From: Halichondria panicea
Taxonomy: Eukaryota > Porifera > Demospongiae > Suberitida > Halichondriidae
DNA: 64,000 bases
Reading direction: 5' to 3'
NCBI RefSeq assembly: GCF_963675165.1
Contig: NC_087382.1
Span: 4,317,963 to 4,381,962 of the forward strand
Part shown: piece by piece, positions 34,603 through 47,600 of the stretch
How positions within the stretch are numbered: the stretch's first letter is position 1
Layout: each line of letters begins with the position of its first letter
Notes under the pieces: generated by a model
Seen by the model: the letters and a program-made list of their open reading frames with translations, nothing else
What the model was told of the DNA's origin: nothing
Databases searched by the model: none
Made by a program: the position numbers and the translations under genes

Positions 34603-37600
34603 ATGGCCCCTCTCGCTCGATCCTCGTGTCTACTGGCTGTACTGTCTCTGGCCTTCACGCTCTGCAGCTCAGTACCACTGACTATGAAGAATGGTAACAG
34701 TCTGGAGCTGCTCAAAGCCAGGCTGGGTGCAAATGGTTCACCGGCTGCAAGCTTGACCTGCTCTGCATGCAAGGTCGTAGTGAATGTGCTCCAGGATCTG
34801 TTTGCACGAGATGCATCTGAGGAGGAGATTGAGAAGATTATTATTCGAGTGTGCATCGATCTTAAGATAGAGGATGAAAATGTCTGCACATTGATCGTCC
34901 CTACATTCCAGGTGAGTACATTATATTTCTATCTACATTCTAGTACTTCCTCCAACACACTATCCTCCGCGCACTCTTCACCGGCTTCTTCTCCACTGTC
35001 CCTTATTGTCTCTCCCTTTATATCCCCCCCCCCTTCTCCTCCCAACACGACTGAAACGTCTAGAGAGGTTTTAGATCCACACCTTGAAACGTGCATGCAT
35101 CAGCAACATGCATGACATTGTAGTTAGCACTATATAATTATATCTATGCCAATAATTAAAAGTCCACTAACAGCACACTATAACGAATGTGAGGTGTTTC
35201 CTTCTTATCGTGATATTAATTAGTTTCTATTTTGTTTTCAGTATCATCACACACCTAACTAGATATGAAGCTATACTTATTTTATTACAGGAAGAAGTGT
35301 TGACAGTGTTTGACCAGATTGCCCTGAGTGATCGTGAGATCTGTGGCTACCTCCTCGGCCCAACATGTGAGGATGCCTACGACCCTTATCATCAGAACTG
35401 GAATATCTCCATACCAGGAAACAAGCCACCAGTGGTCCCCATTCCAGATCCAAAGGTTCGCCTAGCTAAGAATAATTATTGTTCTACCACATGTCAAGCT
35501 ACATGTATTTAGGAAGCAACACTTATAAGATTGGATAATGCTTTCCACCCAGTTAAAGAGGTGCTCAATACTTTGACACTTATAATTATGTACATGTACC
35601 GTAATCTACTATTTTGTTTATATTCTTGCACGAAGTATTTTAACTCGATAGTACTCCCACTCAGAAAATGAGGTTTTGACCGTTTGAGTATACATTGCTC
35701 TCAACCAATGTTCCTATATACTCCCTGCAGCCTGGGTCCCCAGTGAATGGTGTCCTCCATATCTCTGACCTCCACTGGGACTCCATGTACACTCCTGGTC
35801 TGAGCAATGACTGCGGGGAGCCACTCTGCTGCAGGCCACCCAACAAACCAGGTCAGTGTCTCCTAATGATGGTAATTCAGTCGTCATCAGGCCAATTTTT
35901 CTCTAATATAATGCTAACTCTTATTGTAAAAACTACTGATGGTACTTTTATATAATTATGCTAGCCATAACCTCTCAAAGATAGCCTCCTGAACCACCTG
36001 ATTTCGTAATAGCTTGTCGAAAAAATTACGATGTTTATCTGCATGTCACAATATCTTACAGACTAGAGCTAAAGTGTAACAACTCTGTTGGTGTTTGTAA
36101 AGCATAGAGTCACTGGTTGTGTACTTTAATACAGGCACTGGTTCAACGGCAGCTGGCTATTGGGGTGACTACATGTGTGACGTACCCTACCACACACTGG
36201 AGAATATGATGCAGTCGATAGTTGCTAGGAAAGATGAGGTAAGACCACTAACAGCCACTCTCAGCTGAGACAATAATTGATCACCTTCATAGCTAGACTA
36301 CCATTGTAAGTGCACAATTATAGTATTGCCCCAATAGAACTAAGTATTTTCGTTTTCCTCAATTTAGCTGATTTAGCTGCTTCACTTCAGTAACACCTTA
36401 TAAACCTTTAATTTGTGTAGTATAGTTGCTAATTAGGCTGTATTGTGTACATGCACGTATCAAGCAATGGACCCTCTTTACGACTTATAATTATGGGATA
36501 GAAAATATACTTCCTCTTTACAACTTATGGCCTTGCATATAATTTTTTTTGTTCACACTTTATCCCTGGCCACAGTTTGAGTGGGTGTACATGACAGGGG
36601 ATCTCCCCGCCCACAACGTGTGGAACCAGAGCCGAGATGACCAGCTGTACGTTCTGAAGACTCTGGTAGGACTTCTCAAGAAATACCTCCCTGATAAAAT
36701 CATATTCCCTACCCTTGGAAACCACGAGAGTGCACCTGTCAACAGGTGTGTACCTACATGTACAAATACTCCAAACTCACTCCCTCCTTTTGGGCACTGT
36801 TTGATAATAGTTATCATAAATGCTAGCATGCAATTACATATGACATAATCTTATGTACGTATGTTTTTTGAACATGCCATATCTGAAATAGTTGTTTCTA
36901 AAGATTTCAGAACACCAAGCAATTATCTCTGTGTACTGTAGTTTCCCTCCTCCGTTTGTGACGGGTGAGAAGTCTAATCAGTGGCTACTAGATGCAGCCG
37001 CTGACCAATGGAGTGACTGGCTCAAAGACGAGGAGGCCACCAATACTATCAAGAGGTAGAATTTTAACATAATTATGAGCCTCACCTGGATGTCTGTACG
37101 ATCACTGCATGCCAATTGAAACTTTCTAGAGCCTATAACATGCTAGCCTTGTTCCTATGCCAATTTTATTTTACAATAGAGAAAAGTCTGACCTGGGAAT
37201 ATATAATAGCGTGCTACATGTGACTTGTTAATTGTTTTTAATCCATGAGCCTTTCAACGTCTTGTTAATTAATGTAAAGTGCTTTGCAGTTTTTGATGTG
37301 CAATTTTCACTGGTTAGTGTTTTATTGTTTGTTATGTACATGTGTACGTATCTTGTTTATCCTTGCAGAGGTGGATTCTACAATGTGAAGGTCAGGGATG
37401 GTCTACGAGTGATCTCACTGCAAACCAACTTCGCTAACAGTATTAATTGGTAAGAACAGATTTCTTAATTGTATGCAACGATAATTAATTTATGTTTCCC
37501 GTTCGTTGTTAGGTGGTTACTGATCAACGACACTGACCCGGCTGGTCAGCTGCAGTGGTTAGTGCAGCAACTACTGGAGGCTGAAAAGAACGAGGAGAAG

Positions 37601-39603
37601 GTGAGTTTTAGGAGAAAAACTTTTTCTAAGCTTATTTAATACAAAGTATTGAAATTTGAAGTAGTTGTCAGTTGTACAATGTAATTAGTATAGTGATTGT
37701 AATGAAAGTCGCCATGCACATTACCTATTGCTGCTACAGGTACACATCATCGGCCACATTCCTCCGAGTGGATTCACCAAGTCATTCGGGCTCAACTATC
37801 ATCGGATAGTCAACAGGTCAGAACTAATTTCATTCAACAATAAGCATATATTCATAAAATTGCACGTACAGATTTGAGAGCACCATCAGTGGTCAGTTTT
37901 TCGGACACACTCATGACGACAGATTTGAAGTATTCTTTGACGAACAAAACAGCACAAGAGCAACAAAGTGAGCAACGATGATGCATGATGCATTTTGCTT
38001 CTAAAGTTTAATAATAGCCGGGAGCCCTCTAATCTTATGGTGGGTATAGTATACCTGCATGTACATGTCAGCTAGTAGTCAGTCGTCTTGCCTAATGCTG
38101 GTTGATAAACAAATTACTTAATTCTGCTTTTAAATTGTTGTTTCGTTTTTATTCACAACGTAATATTGATTGACCACATACATAACTCCCTAAGGATATT
38201 AAATCACAGGGAAAGTTAATAATCTATTATAGCCATCATTTTTCTCTTTAGTTTTGCCTTCCTGGGTCCGGGTGTCACCTCCTATCAAGGGCTAAACATG
38301 GGTTACCGTGTATACCAACTGGACGGCCTGTATAATGGAACGTCTAGTGTAAGTTTGTACGTCATATCCACACACACACACACACACACCGTGCACGAGC
38401 AGTGTTGCTATACTGGGCCCGGCTGTGACTCCAAGGAAACGCATGAACATGGGATATCGAGTGTATACCGTTGATGGTCCCTACAATGCTACCACCAGTG
38501 TATGTATGTATGTATGTATGTAACTATGTCATAATTATTTGTACAGTGACGCTTGTCTATACTGACTACCTACATCATGTGTATAGCGTTAACTGTCTGT
38601 ATGCAATCTTGGTACTAGCTGGCTACCCATGGCCATGTAGCATTCAGAATGTCCAGTGGTGTATATAGTAGACGAAGAAGTTGGCTCTCTAGGGAGACCT
38701 TGTACGGACAGTAGTACTGATTGGCCTCAATAAGTGAAACAGTATTTACACTTAAACTATATAGTCATGTGGTACATTCCTGCACACTAGCTGTAGAATC
38801 ATATAATTATTAATTTTTCTTCAACTCTAGTACTATATCTTGCTCTTACTAAATGCAGGCTGTGTTGGATCACAAGGTGTACTACATGAACATCTCAGAC
38901 GCTAACCTGAGTAACAAGCCCAACTGGCAGCTGGAATACTCAGCGAAGGTAGACCACCCCCCTTATAAACACAACCCCCCACTTCATGTTCACACTCGTA
39001 CACTGTACAGGCTGATCTGGGCATGACGAGACTCCACCCAGCCGACTGGAAGGACCTAGTGGACCGATTTAGAACTGATGATGCCCTCTTCCAAAAGTTT
39101 TACAAGTTCGTAAATTATGCTATGAAGCTTGTCTGTTTTAGTCACCCTATAAGCGGGTTCTATAAAATTAATACAGCCAGGTTAATGCGTCCCAAATTAA
39201 AATCTCAATAATTTTAACACGTATACAGCTAGGCTATAGCTCTTTATTACAGCAGCACCCGCCTGTACTGGCAATAATTAACAGTTCTATTCTATCCACC
39301 TATCAAATTATTCTGTAAGACTTCATTAATTGTCAAATTTATGATTGGTTTTTACCACATAACACAATGATGATAAACTCAAAAATTTAAGCCTCTCTCC
39401 AATAATTGATGCTATTCCATACGTACAGGTACATTCACAAGATGCACACGAGTGGACCGTGTGATGGCAGCTGCAAGTCAGGAGTCTTGTGCAGTCTTCT
39501 TACCACTCGTCCTGACGACCCAGATGCTTGTAAGAATGTCCTCGTGGAGGGCGTAACCATGGAAGACGTGTACGAACAATGGGCCAAACAACAAGTGTGC
39601 TGA
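34603..39603 (+). CDS. SMPD1: Acid sphingomyelinase-type sphingomyelin phosphodiesterase
   Basis: Fourteen exons: 34603-34911, 35291-35455, 35731-35851, 36135-36238, 36576-36745, 36942-37055, 37369-37449, 37513-37600, 37740-37816, 37872-37967, 38252-38348, 38859-38948, 39011-39105, 39429-39603 (593 residues). Start ATG at 34603 gives a signal peptide ([17 protein letters not shown]). A saposin-B domain follows ([17 protein letters not shown]). The calcineurin-like catalytic domain shows the metal motifs [32 protein letters not shown] and GHTHDD, as in acid sphingomyelinases that cut sphingomyelin to ceramide and phosphocholine using zinc. The Cys-rich C-terminal region ([13 protein letters not shown]) and final Cys match the family. 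An alternative copy of exon 11 lies at 38403-38499. It converges with GPD2 (295 bp between stops). SMPD1 versus SMPD2/3-like naming is firm at subfamily level; one-to-one orthology is not tested. Confidence 0.93.
38403..38499 (+). CDS. Duplicated alternative exon of acid sphingomyelinase
   Basis: The 97-bp exon has acceptor GAGCAG and donor GTATGT, identical in length and in entry and exit phase (2 in, 0 out) to exon 11 (38252-38348). It reads [18 protein letters not shown] against [18 protein letters not shown] in exon 11. Including both in series also keeps frame for neither boundary: two phase-2-in exons cannot follow one another, so the two must be mutually exclusive if both are used. It is open and has no stop. 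Confidence 0.8.
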
Positions 39604-39898
39604 TGAAGCACTTCTTATAACTTTGAACATAATTATAATTATAAACATGCTTTTAATTGTTGCTGTATACTGTATATAATTATAGTAATATAAAAATATT
39701 TTTATTTTTATTTTTAACACATGCAGGTTTTTATACTCTTGATCAACTGGACAAAATGTTTGATTATAGAATAGATTTGATTGAAATGCATAACGTTGCA
39801 TAACGTACATAAATCACATAGCTGTGATAACTTAAACTGGGAGGACATAAATTGATTTGTATATCTATAGAATAACAATGAATTGACTTAGAGACAAT

Positions 39899-42800
39899 TT
39901 ATAGTCCACCGCCACTTCTGTCGACTGAGACCGGGGTACTCTCCCTCTGCTTCTGTTGTATGATGGTAGCCATCCTTACATTAGCCACCTCTCCACTCTT
40001 CAGGGCACTCATCAACTGCAAGGGACGGAAGAGAAAAACAGTTGATCATGGAGCAATAATTATTATCTATACCGTACCCCCAAAATGAAGGTAATATAAT
40101 TATTGTGAAATCGATTAGTTGATGACAATTATTTTGGTGGAATATTACGGCAAAAAAAGCTCCCCGACCGGGAATCGAACCCGGGTCTTCCGCGTGACAG
40201 GCGGAGATACTTACCACTATACTATCGAGGACTACATGTACAAACTAAAAGCAACCAGCCCAGCCAATGTTGAGCAACGCTATACCAGAACTAATTTTTT
40301 AAAGTGAAGATTTAATTTGTGCAAAAAAAGAAGCTCCTTGACCGGGAATCGAACCCGGGTCTTCCGCGTGACAGGCGGAGATACTTACCACTATACTATC
40401 GAGGACTACATGTACAAACTAAAAGCAACCAGCCCAGCCAATGTTGAGCAACGCTATACCAGAACTAATTTTTTAAAGTGAAGATTTAATTTGTGCAAAA
40501 AAGAAGCTCCCCGACCGGGAATCGAACCCGGGTCTTCCGCGTGACAGGCGGAGATACTTACCACTATACTATCGAGGACTACACATAAGTTGACATAACG
40601 TAAGGCTAACAATGGCACAAGCTCAATATACAAGTACATGCATGTACCACACACACACACACACACATGGACACAATAATAACTAACCTGCAAGAACTCT
40701 TCTTCTTCGATGGTACAGTTCTTATTAATGTCCACCTCAGCGATGAGCTCTCTCAGCTTATCATCTGACACTTTCTCTCCCATCTCACTCAGAGCTTTGC
40801 GTAGATCGTGGATACTGATATGCCCATCGTTGTCCTTGTCGAAGGTCCTAAAGATTTGGCCGTACTCTTTGGCTTCCTGATAGCTGAGGCTGATAGGAAC
40901 GTCCTTCACTTCTGTGGCTACCTTGAGCCCCATGGTACCCAAGAAAAACACTGCCCTGTCCATTTCAGCCTGCCGAAAAAGTAAAAAAATTAAGTAATGT
41001 ATACACTTACACAGTGAAATATATCTATGTGTATAAAATAAGACACACGTGTAGTGTATAAAATAGACCATCAACATACATACAAAAACTGTCACGTACA
41101 ATTAAAATGTACATATATATATATATATATATACATGTTTGCAATGTTCAAAATAGAGAGTGTCAACTACTGACAGCTAATCTCGACTTATCCAGAAGTC
41201 TTCACCTGTTTCCTGCTCTTGCTCCAGTTGAGCTCCTTGCTCATGATCTCCGCTATCCTGGGAATGGCCTCCTCGGCAGCTTGCACGTCGAGGAACGCCA
41301 ACCTCGTCCTCCGAGCCAGTACATCCACCAATGTGCAGGCGTACTCCTTCACAGCGTACTTCACTTCAGCTTCTACGTAGGGGAACTCATCGACTAAACG
41401 TTTGCCGACTATAGGCCATCTCTTCCCGGTGAAGGTGGCTAGTTTAGCAACCTGGGGGGCCTTGTCTCCGTACGTGCCGGCAAGCCTCTGGGCTACCTAC
41501 AGGGGGGGGATAATATCTCATGTAATTAGCCATGCACTGTACATGTTTAGTACGTGTTTCAAGAATTCAATTGCCAACAAAAATACTGTTTACTGACCCA
41601 CTTCCAGGGGAAGTAAAGGAAGAGAGGGAACACATACTGCCACATGCAATGTACATGTACATGTAGTTTAACGAGTGTATAAGTAAATGTACAGTGTACA
41701 TGTGCAAGAAAAAAATTATAAGCAATGGATTCAAAACAGAATCAACATTCTCACAAGTAGCCATGCATGGAGATTCTCATACCTCGACATCTACTCCGTA
41801 GTCCTGCACTAGTCTGATGAATGAGGTGGGATACCATCCGTCCCCGCCCTCCAGAGTGTAGCCGTTGGTCTGACATCCCTTGCTGTCATCCAGACCCCCT
41901 ACAGTCACTGCCCTGTCCACCAACTCCTCCGCCATAGAGCGATACGTTGTCCACTTGCCTGTGAGGGTGTGTGAGTGTGGGCGGGAATGTCACATATATC
42001 ACACAATACCACAATTCATGTGCAGTCATGCATGTATACCTACGATACCTTTAAGAGGTTAATTGCTACATGTATGCATAATTATATAATTGTGTCAGGT
42101 AACCCAGATACCAAACAAATACTTGTGTGCAAAACAACCCCACAACAAAGACCATGCACCTCTGTAAAAAAAAGTTGTGCAATCCAAAGCTGTCGGCTAT
42201 AAAGGGGACTAATTGTATCATGAAATTGTACATAATTATAATCATACATGTACATACGTTAAAGTGCTGTGACAGCACTAGGCTGAAGTAACTGTCACAA
42301 GCTATACCATAGTTTACCTCCAGCGATGGTGAGGAGGTCCCCCTTGCTGACCTCTATGATGTGGTTACGTGCGATGGACTGAGTGTCTGCCTTGTTGGGG
42401 TCCATCACTAGAGGTCGAATACCACTCCAGGCAGCCAGTACATCTCCACGTCGAACTGTGTACGTACAAGTACAAGTACAGTAACATGTGATAGAGAAAA
42501 TCAGTAAATAAGAGGCTGAGCAACAAAACAGACATTTCAGACTTTAGTGTTTCAAATTATGCCAGAAAAGGTTTCTAGAATTTTGGATGTAAATGATAGA
42601 GCTTATTACCAAGAGTTTATGATAGAGAGAGAGTATCGAACGTAGGCATACTGTACATCAGATGTATGCGGAGAGTAACGTGACTTCCTGTATCTGTCAC
42701 AAGCTTGGAATTTGCACACTGACCAATCCAAGCGTGGGTGATGTAATCTATCAACCCATCCAAGTGAGGGTGATGTAATCTACTTTCTTGATAGATTACA

Positions 42801-45800
42801 TCACCCACACTGGATTGGTCAGTGTGCAAATTCCAAGCTTGTGACAGATACAGGAAGTCACGTTACTCTCCGCATACATCTGATGTACAGTATGCCTACG
42901 TTCGATACTCTCTCCTCTATCATAAACTCTTGTTATTACTAAGTGTACAGTATTATATAGAAGTTATATTTCAGGTTTGGAATTAGCCAATTACATTTAA
43001 CTGAAATTGCAAGTGCATGTACGGTCTTCGTCTTACAAGGCAGCCCGAGATATAGAGACTATCAATATAATTATTGTGGACGAGTGCTCACCAGACAACT
43101 CTGGACTGAGGTAGTTCTTGACCTCCTCTAGGATGAAGCGGATGTCTTCTTCTTTGGGGGTGGGGAGATGGGTCACCTCGATGCGGGCGTCAGTCGTACC
43201 AGCAATAGTGCGACCTGAATCATTATAGAGTGATGATGAGAGAACAATTCCTACATGTACAATAAGGGTGTTTGTTGTACACTACAGAGCTACAGAGAGC
43301 TGACGTTGACATTCCTCAACTTTGAAGGGCCAAAATTTGGGTACAAGTTGATCAACCTAAACAAGTAATATCAAACTGTTACAACAGCTCACTGCACATG
43401 GAGCTACATCATGTGACATTTTCCTATTTTATTAATTGCAAGAAAGGCCATCGTTCATGATCTTGCAGAGAGGGTTTATTTACATTGCCGCAGCTTAATT
43501 TATTGGTCACAAGAGAGTACTCTTGCACAGTGTACAGAAACTGAAAGTATGTATTGACCTTGCCAGGGCAGGAAGAAGATGACTCGACCATCGCTGGTGG
43601 AGGGGTCCAATAGTCCCATGTTACGAGGACTATAGTACTCAGGGAGGACAATATGAATACCGGCACTTGGTTGGACGATCTTACGAGCCTCGGGATTATC
43701 CATCTGTCGAATACTATCCGAGAACGGACCTAAAAATGGGCAGGGCAGTTGATAGTATAGCAAAACCTGTCAATTGTGTTGTAGTACAAATCTTCAATAT
43801 GAACTATATAGTGATTTTAAGGAGGGGGTGTGGTTACCTGTTGCATTGATGACGACCTTTGCCTTCACGTCCCACTCTGCCCCTGTCAGTCTGTCCCTCA
43901 TGTGAGCACCTCTGACCTTACCCTGTACGAGGGGGGAGGGGAGGGGGGACATTGGGTTAGTGGTGAATCGTACAACTATCAACCGTGAAACAAAGTTAAT
44001 ATTATTGGTTGTCCCCTAAGAAAATTGACAGTACAGTGAAACCTGCGTAAGTAGTCACCCTTGGGCAGACTACTGTATTATAGAGGGTGGCCTGCTAACA
44101 CAGGTCCAAACACATGCTATAGAGACTTTGGGGCCCATTAACCTGGCTGTATTAATAACAGAGAGTGACCTGCTTATGGGTGACCACAATAGAGATCGGT
44201 TTCACTGCACACACACACTGCAGTGTACAGTACATTCAAAACTCACATTTTCCTTGATGAGTGACAGCACCTCGACGTGGTTGGCTACAGTGGCCCCCTC
44301 TCTGATGGCGGTCAGAGCTATAGTCAGACACATCCGGGCATCATCGTGTTGACCTGTACAGTAGGGAGGAGGAGATGAAGTCAGTTATACAGTCATCCAT
44401 GCATTGTACATGCATGTGTGGTGTACATTCAAGAGCAATGCTATACATGCATACATACGTGCAGTGTACGTTACATACAGTTCATTTATACAGTGTACAG
44501 AAAGACATAACTGTGTACATGTACATCATGCAGGGTTTCATCTAGGATGAACAGTTTGGGTGTGCGTAAGCGTCTGATGTTGTACTACTAATAATGACGA
44601 TGTCATTATGTCTGATGTTGTACTACTAATAATGATGACGTCATTATGTCTGATCTTGTAATGTATACTGATCCTATGTAGTACTAAGTAATGTGGTGAT
44701 GTCACTATATTCTAGGGAGGGAGAAAGATTTACCCCTACCCCCCCCCCCCCCCCCCACTAGATGAAACCCTGACATGTACATCTACGGCAAGTACATTGT
44801 TTTATTTTGGACAGACCAACAGATAAACAGGTGGCCTGCTAACACAGCCCCCACGGTCTACACAGCAGGTACCTGACTGCATTATAAAAGGTGACCACAA
44901 TAGATCACAGTAACCATAATCTGGTTATATCTACCTACATGTAGCATCACTCACCATCATAGTAGACGATGGTACCGCACAGCTTGCTGCTCTTGAGCAT
45001 TGGAAACTCCTCCAGGGCTTTGGATTTCTTCAGGTAGTAGCTGGGCTTTAGATTTTGTCTTCCTGCCACTAAATCGTAGGCCTTGATACCCGCCCAATAA
45101 TAGGGCACCTGCCACCACCTGGGAGGACAGGAGGGGGGTGGGGTTAATGGCATGGGGATATCATTATAATTATAGAATTGTATGTACTGTATTTTTAACA
45201 CTATAAATTATTATACTGTTGTACATTGTACATGCAGATACTGTGTGTACATAATGGACAATTTACACAATTAGCATGATCATGCAAATGAGAATATTCA
45301 CTTTTTTATTGTTTCCTAGCCCATTTTTCCTAGCCCATTTGTGATACAAATGGGCTAGGAAACAATAAAAAAGTGAATATTCTCATCCAAGCTTCAATCA
45401 GTAACTGTAAATTGCCAGACCATTCTAACATTTAATAACAGCCAATCGGAAGGATACATACCTATAGTAAGTAGATCAGGGATCTGCCCACACTTGCCAA
45501 CGGTGGTCTGGTGGTCGGTAACTAACCATTACTAAACAAACACGTAACCACTTCTTACATGTATAGCCATTACACAGGTAGTTAGTTACCAGACATGATT
45601 ATATAGACTGTACATTTCAAGAGATTTAAATACGGGAGTACAGCATATTGAAAGCACCAACGAAACCCTGTAAACACCAAATCTAGCCACCCACTTGACA
45701 ACGACAGGTCACTGTAATATTCAATATCAATAGGGTCCTAATGAACTCCTGATAATATCAATAATACTATCGACCACTCACTTATAGACTGGTAGCATGA

Positions 45801-47234
45801 TGGGGAGAGGGTAAGAGAGATGAGGGGCTATCTTGAGGAGGTTGGATCTCTCCCGGAGTGCCTCCTTGACCATACGATACTGCTCAATGTCAAGATTCTT
45901 GAAAGCCTTCTCCAGATACCGAACGCCACCGTGGATGAGTTTAGTACTTCGACTGCTAGTACCAGACGAGAAATCGTACCTCTCCACACACGCGGTGTTG
46001 AAGCCTGAGCAGGAACATCAATATTACAATCAAGTTCATACCATTAGAGCTAGTGTCCACTACAATAAAGTAATCAACATTCTTTAAACTGGCAAGTCGA
46101 TACCTTTGTGCAGGAAGATGCCTAGGTTAGTGATTCCATATTCCAAAGAGAATAAGTTGTCCAACTATAAAGCTCACTAATATTATTATTAGGAGAATGC
46201 ACTATAACGAAAAATTTTATTGCCATTTCATATACAGTGAAGCCTCTATATTAAAAGTTAGAAATTGACAAGCATGGTTTAATTTCTATTAAGTTGAGAC
46301 TTGGTTGAGTGTCCTTATTTAGTGGTTCTGCTCTACCAATCAGTATACCTCGTTACCTCTCAGCTGTGCATCCAGGGCCACTCCAGCGCCCGTGACCCCG
46401 CCCCCTATCACGAGGATGTCAAACTCCTGATCAGCGCGTAGTCGACCAATGAGCTCCTCTCTGTGAATAAGTGTGTGTGGGGTGGGGTACGCTGTTTAAA
46501 CATGAAAGTGTATCATTTTTTGGTTATTATTTTTATTGAAGCATGTAGTGTGTACAGTGTGTGATATGTTTTCTACCAAGAACATTAATTTATTCGTGTC
46601 CAAATATACTGTATTCTTGGAACCATGGATACAGTGTGATTCAATTAGGACACTTGGTAACTAAAGAGCTCATCAAGCATACTTGTGGTTCATTACCTAA
46701 TCCATTAGAAACACTATTTGTGTACAAGTATTAAAAATGTGACGGAAATTAATCACGAGGAAAATGGTATAATTATTGTGTCGTTATAATTATACAATGA
46801 ATGGTGAGTGAGTATTCCACCTTGTAGGGATCTTCAGCTCTGGACTGCGAGGTCTTGTCGGCTCGTTAGCGTGAAGAGGCTCAATCCTGCCGTCCTGTAT
46901 ATAAAATAAATAAATATAAACAAGAGTTCAATGAACTCTTGATATAAACAATGTGGTGGTGCGACAAACTGATTAATAAAATACACATGGAAATAAAGCA
47001 TTGTTCATCGTGAATACAATGATGGTGAATGAGTGTGTGTGCAGGCAATAAAATGACAACATGACAACAGTCATCAAAGCTCTAGTATTGTCTACAGCAA
47101 GTGCAGAGTGAGCTAGCTAGCTATTGCATACTGGGCCAGCTTACACGTGAGGTGAGGTGCTTCCAGCCATAATAGGTAGTACCTCCAGCTGCCAGGGAAC
47201 CAGCCAGCACTTTTAGACGGAAAGCTAAGGCCAT
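39899..47234 (-). CDS. GPD2: Mitochondrial FAD-dependent glycerol-3-phosphate dehydrogenase
   Basis: Fourteen exons on the minus strand: 47145-47234, 46821-46894, 46357-46460, 45782-46004, 44955-45118, 44247-44353, 43838-43922, 43559-43729, 43092-43214, 42318-42455, 41783-41958, 41206-41496, 40688-40969, 39899-40015 (714 residues; human 727). N-terminus has a mitochondrial-type segment. FAD-binding glycine motif: ILVIGGGVTGAG. Then RYDFSSGTSSRSTKLIHGG, EQYRMVKEAL, GQHDDARM, MGLLDPSTSDGRVIFFLPW and AAWSGIRPLV. The C-terminal EF-hand pair contains DKDNDGHISIHD and DINKNCTIEEEE, so calcium control is expected as in animal enzymes; it ends in VDRSGGGL. The enzyme oxidises glycerol-3-phosphate to dihydroxyacetone phosphate at the outer face of the inner membrane, feeding ubiquinone. 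Introns hold three tRNA genes, a 143-bp-arm inverted repeat and a hairpin. It is divergent from the CCN-like gene. Confidence 0.95.
40160..40231 (-). tRNA. tRNA-Asp (GTC), copy 1
   Basis: This 72-base cloverleaf on the minus strand starts TCCTCGATAGTATAGTGG, has anticodon loop CCTGTCACG (anticodon GTC, Asp) and T arm GGTTCGATTCC. The B box is perfect. The acceptor stem pairs fully with U-G tolerated. There is no CCA in the DNA, as usual in eukaryotes, and no intron. It lies in the last GPD2 intron, same strand as the host. Confidence 0.95.
40334..40405 (-). tRNA. tRNA-Asp (GTC), copy 2 with acceptor-stem changes
   Basis: It is identical to copy 1 except in the 3' acceptor strand (CTTGACC in place of CCCGACC on the plus strand), giving one C-A mismatch and one G-U turned to A-U. 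It may still fold. The surrounding 174-bp unit is a tandem repeat of copy 1. Confidence 0.9.
40507..40578 (-). tRNA. tRNA-Asp (GTC), copy 3
   Basis: The tRNA body matches copy 1. It is offset 173 bp from copy 2, with shared flanks (AGCTCC, AACTAAAAGCAACC between copies), marking recent tandem duplication. Anticodon GTC. Confidence 0.95.
42611..42931. repeat. Near-perfect inverted repeat, 143-bp arms, in a GPD2 intron
   Basis: 42611-42753 and 42789-42931 are reverse complements with only a few mismatches (for example AAGCGTGGGTG against CCCACACTGG). The loop is 35 bp and itself repeats part of the arm (GGGTGATGTAATCTA). The transcript would form a long hairpin. Confidence 0.9.
44034..44207. 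repeat. CAGTGAAACCTG inverted-repeat element
   Basis: It starts CAGTGAAACCTGCG and ends GGTTTCACTG, with GGGTGACC/GGTCACCC and GGCCTGCTAACACAGG words. Related fragments lie at about 6110-6250, 23920-24080, 39170-39250, 44820-44920, 51135-51235 and 52445-52690, making this a common family here. Confidence 0.75.
45288..45386. repeat. Perfect 39-bp-arm hairpin in a GPD2 intron
   Basis: 45288-45326 and 45348-45386 are exact reverse complements (ATGAGAATATTCAC... / ...GTGAATATTCTCAT). The 21-bp loop starts with a 14-base duplicate of the arm tip (TTCCTAGCCCATTT). Confidence 0.9.
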
Positions 47235-47600
47235 GAATCTCTCTATCCACTGAATATTTACTTCAACTACAGAGCTTCACTGGCCTAACAGGGCGTGGTC
47301 ATACACGGGCATGGCCACGCCCTAACCACACTGATCCACGCCCACAATTTTTTCCCTTCTTTGTTATCACTGCAAAACTACTTTGCATCTTTTACTGCCT
47401 CCACCCACGTGGACTAGCTTACCCACGTGGCAGTGAAGAAAGTTATGAAGGCTGATGTATTTTACAAGAGCTAAAGGCTGAATAACTACTTTGATTACTA
47501 TTGGAAAATCTGTACACATTCTCTCATTGATCTCATAACCAATAAAAGCTTAAATGGTGGACAGAATTTCAGAAAGGACTGTCAAAGCTTTAATCTCAAG
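47235..47600. promoter_or_regulatory. Bidirectional GPD2/CCN-like promoter with paired E-boxes
   Basis: Two CACGTG E-boxes, each in CCCACGTGG, lie at 47406-47411 and 47424-47429 (18 bp apart). An inverted GC-rich pair AGGGCGTGG...CCACGCCCT lies at about 47290-47323. These suit bHLH (USF/MYC/MiT) and KLF/SP factors, but the factors are not shown. The start codons are 366 bp apart. Confidence 0.6.

Noticed and set aside
40140..40580. CRISPR-like array suggested by regular 173-174 bp repeats
   Set aside because: Repeats are tRNA genes with near-identical spacers in a eukaryotic intron.
41107..41397. Plus-strand frame of 96 residues
   Set aside because: Antisense shadow of GPD2 exon 12.
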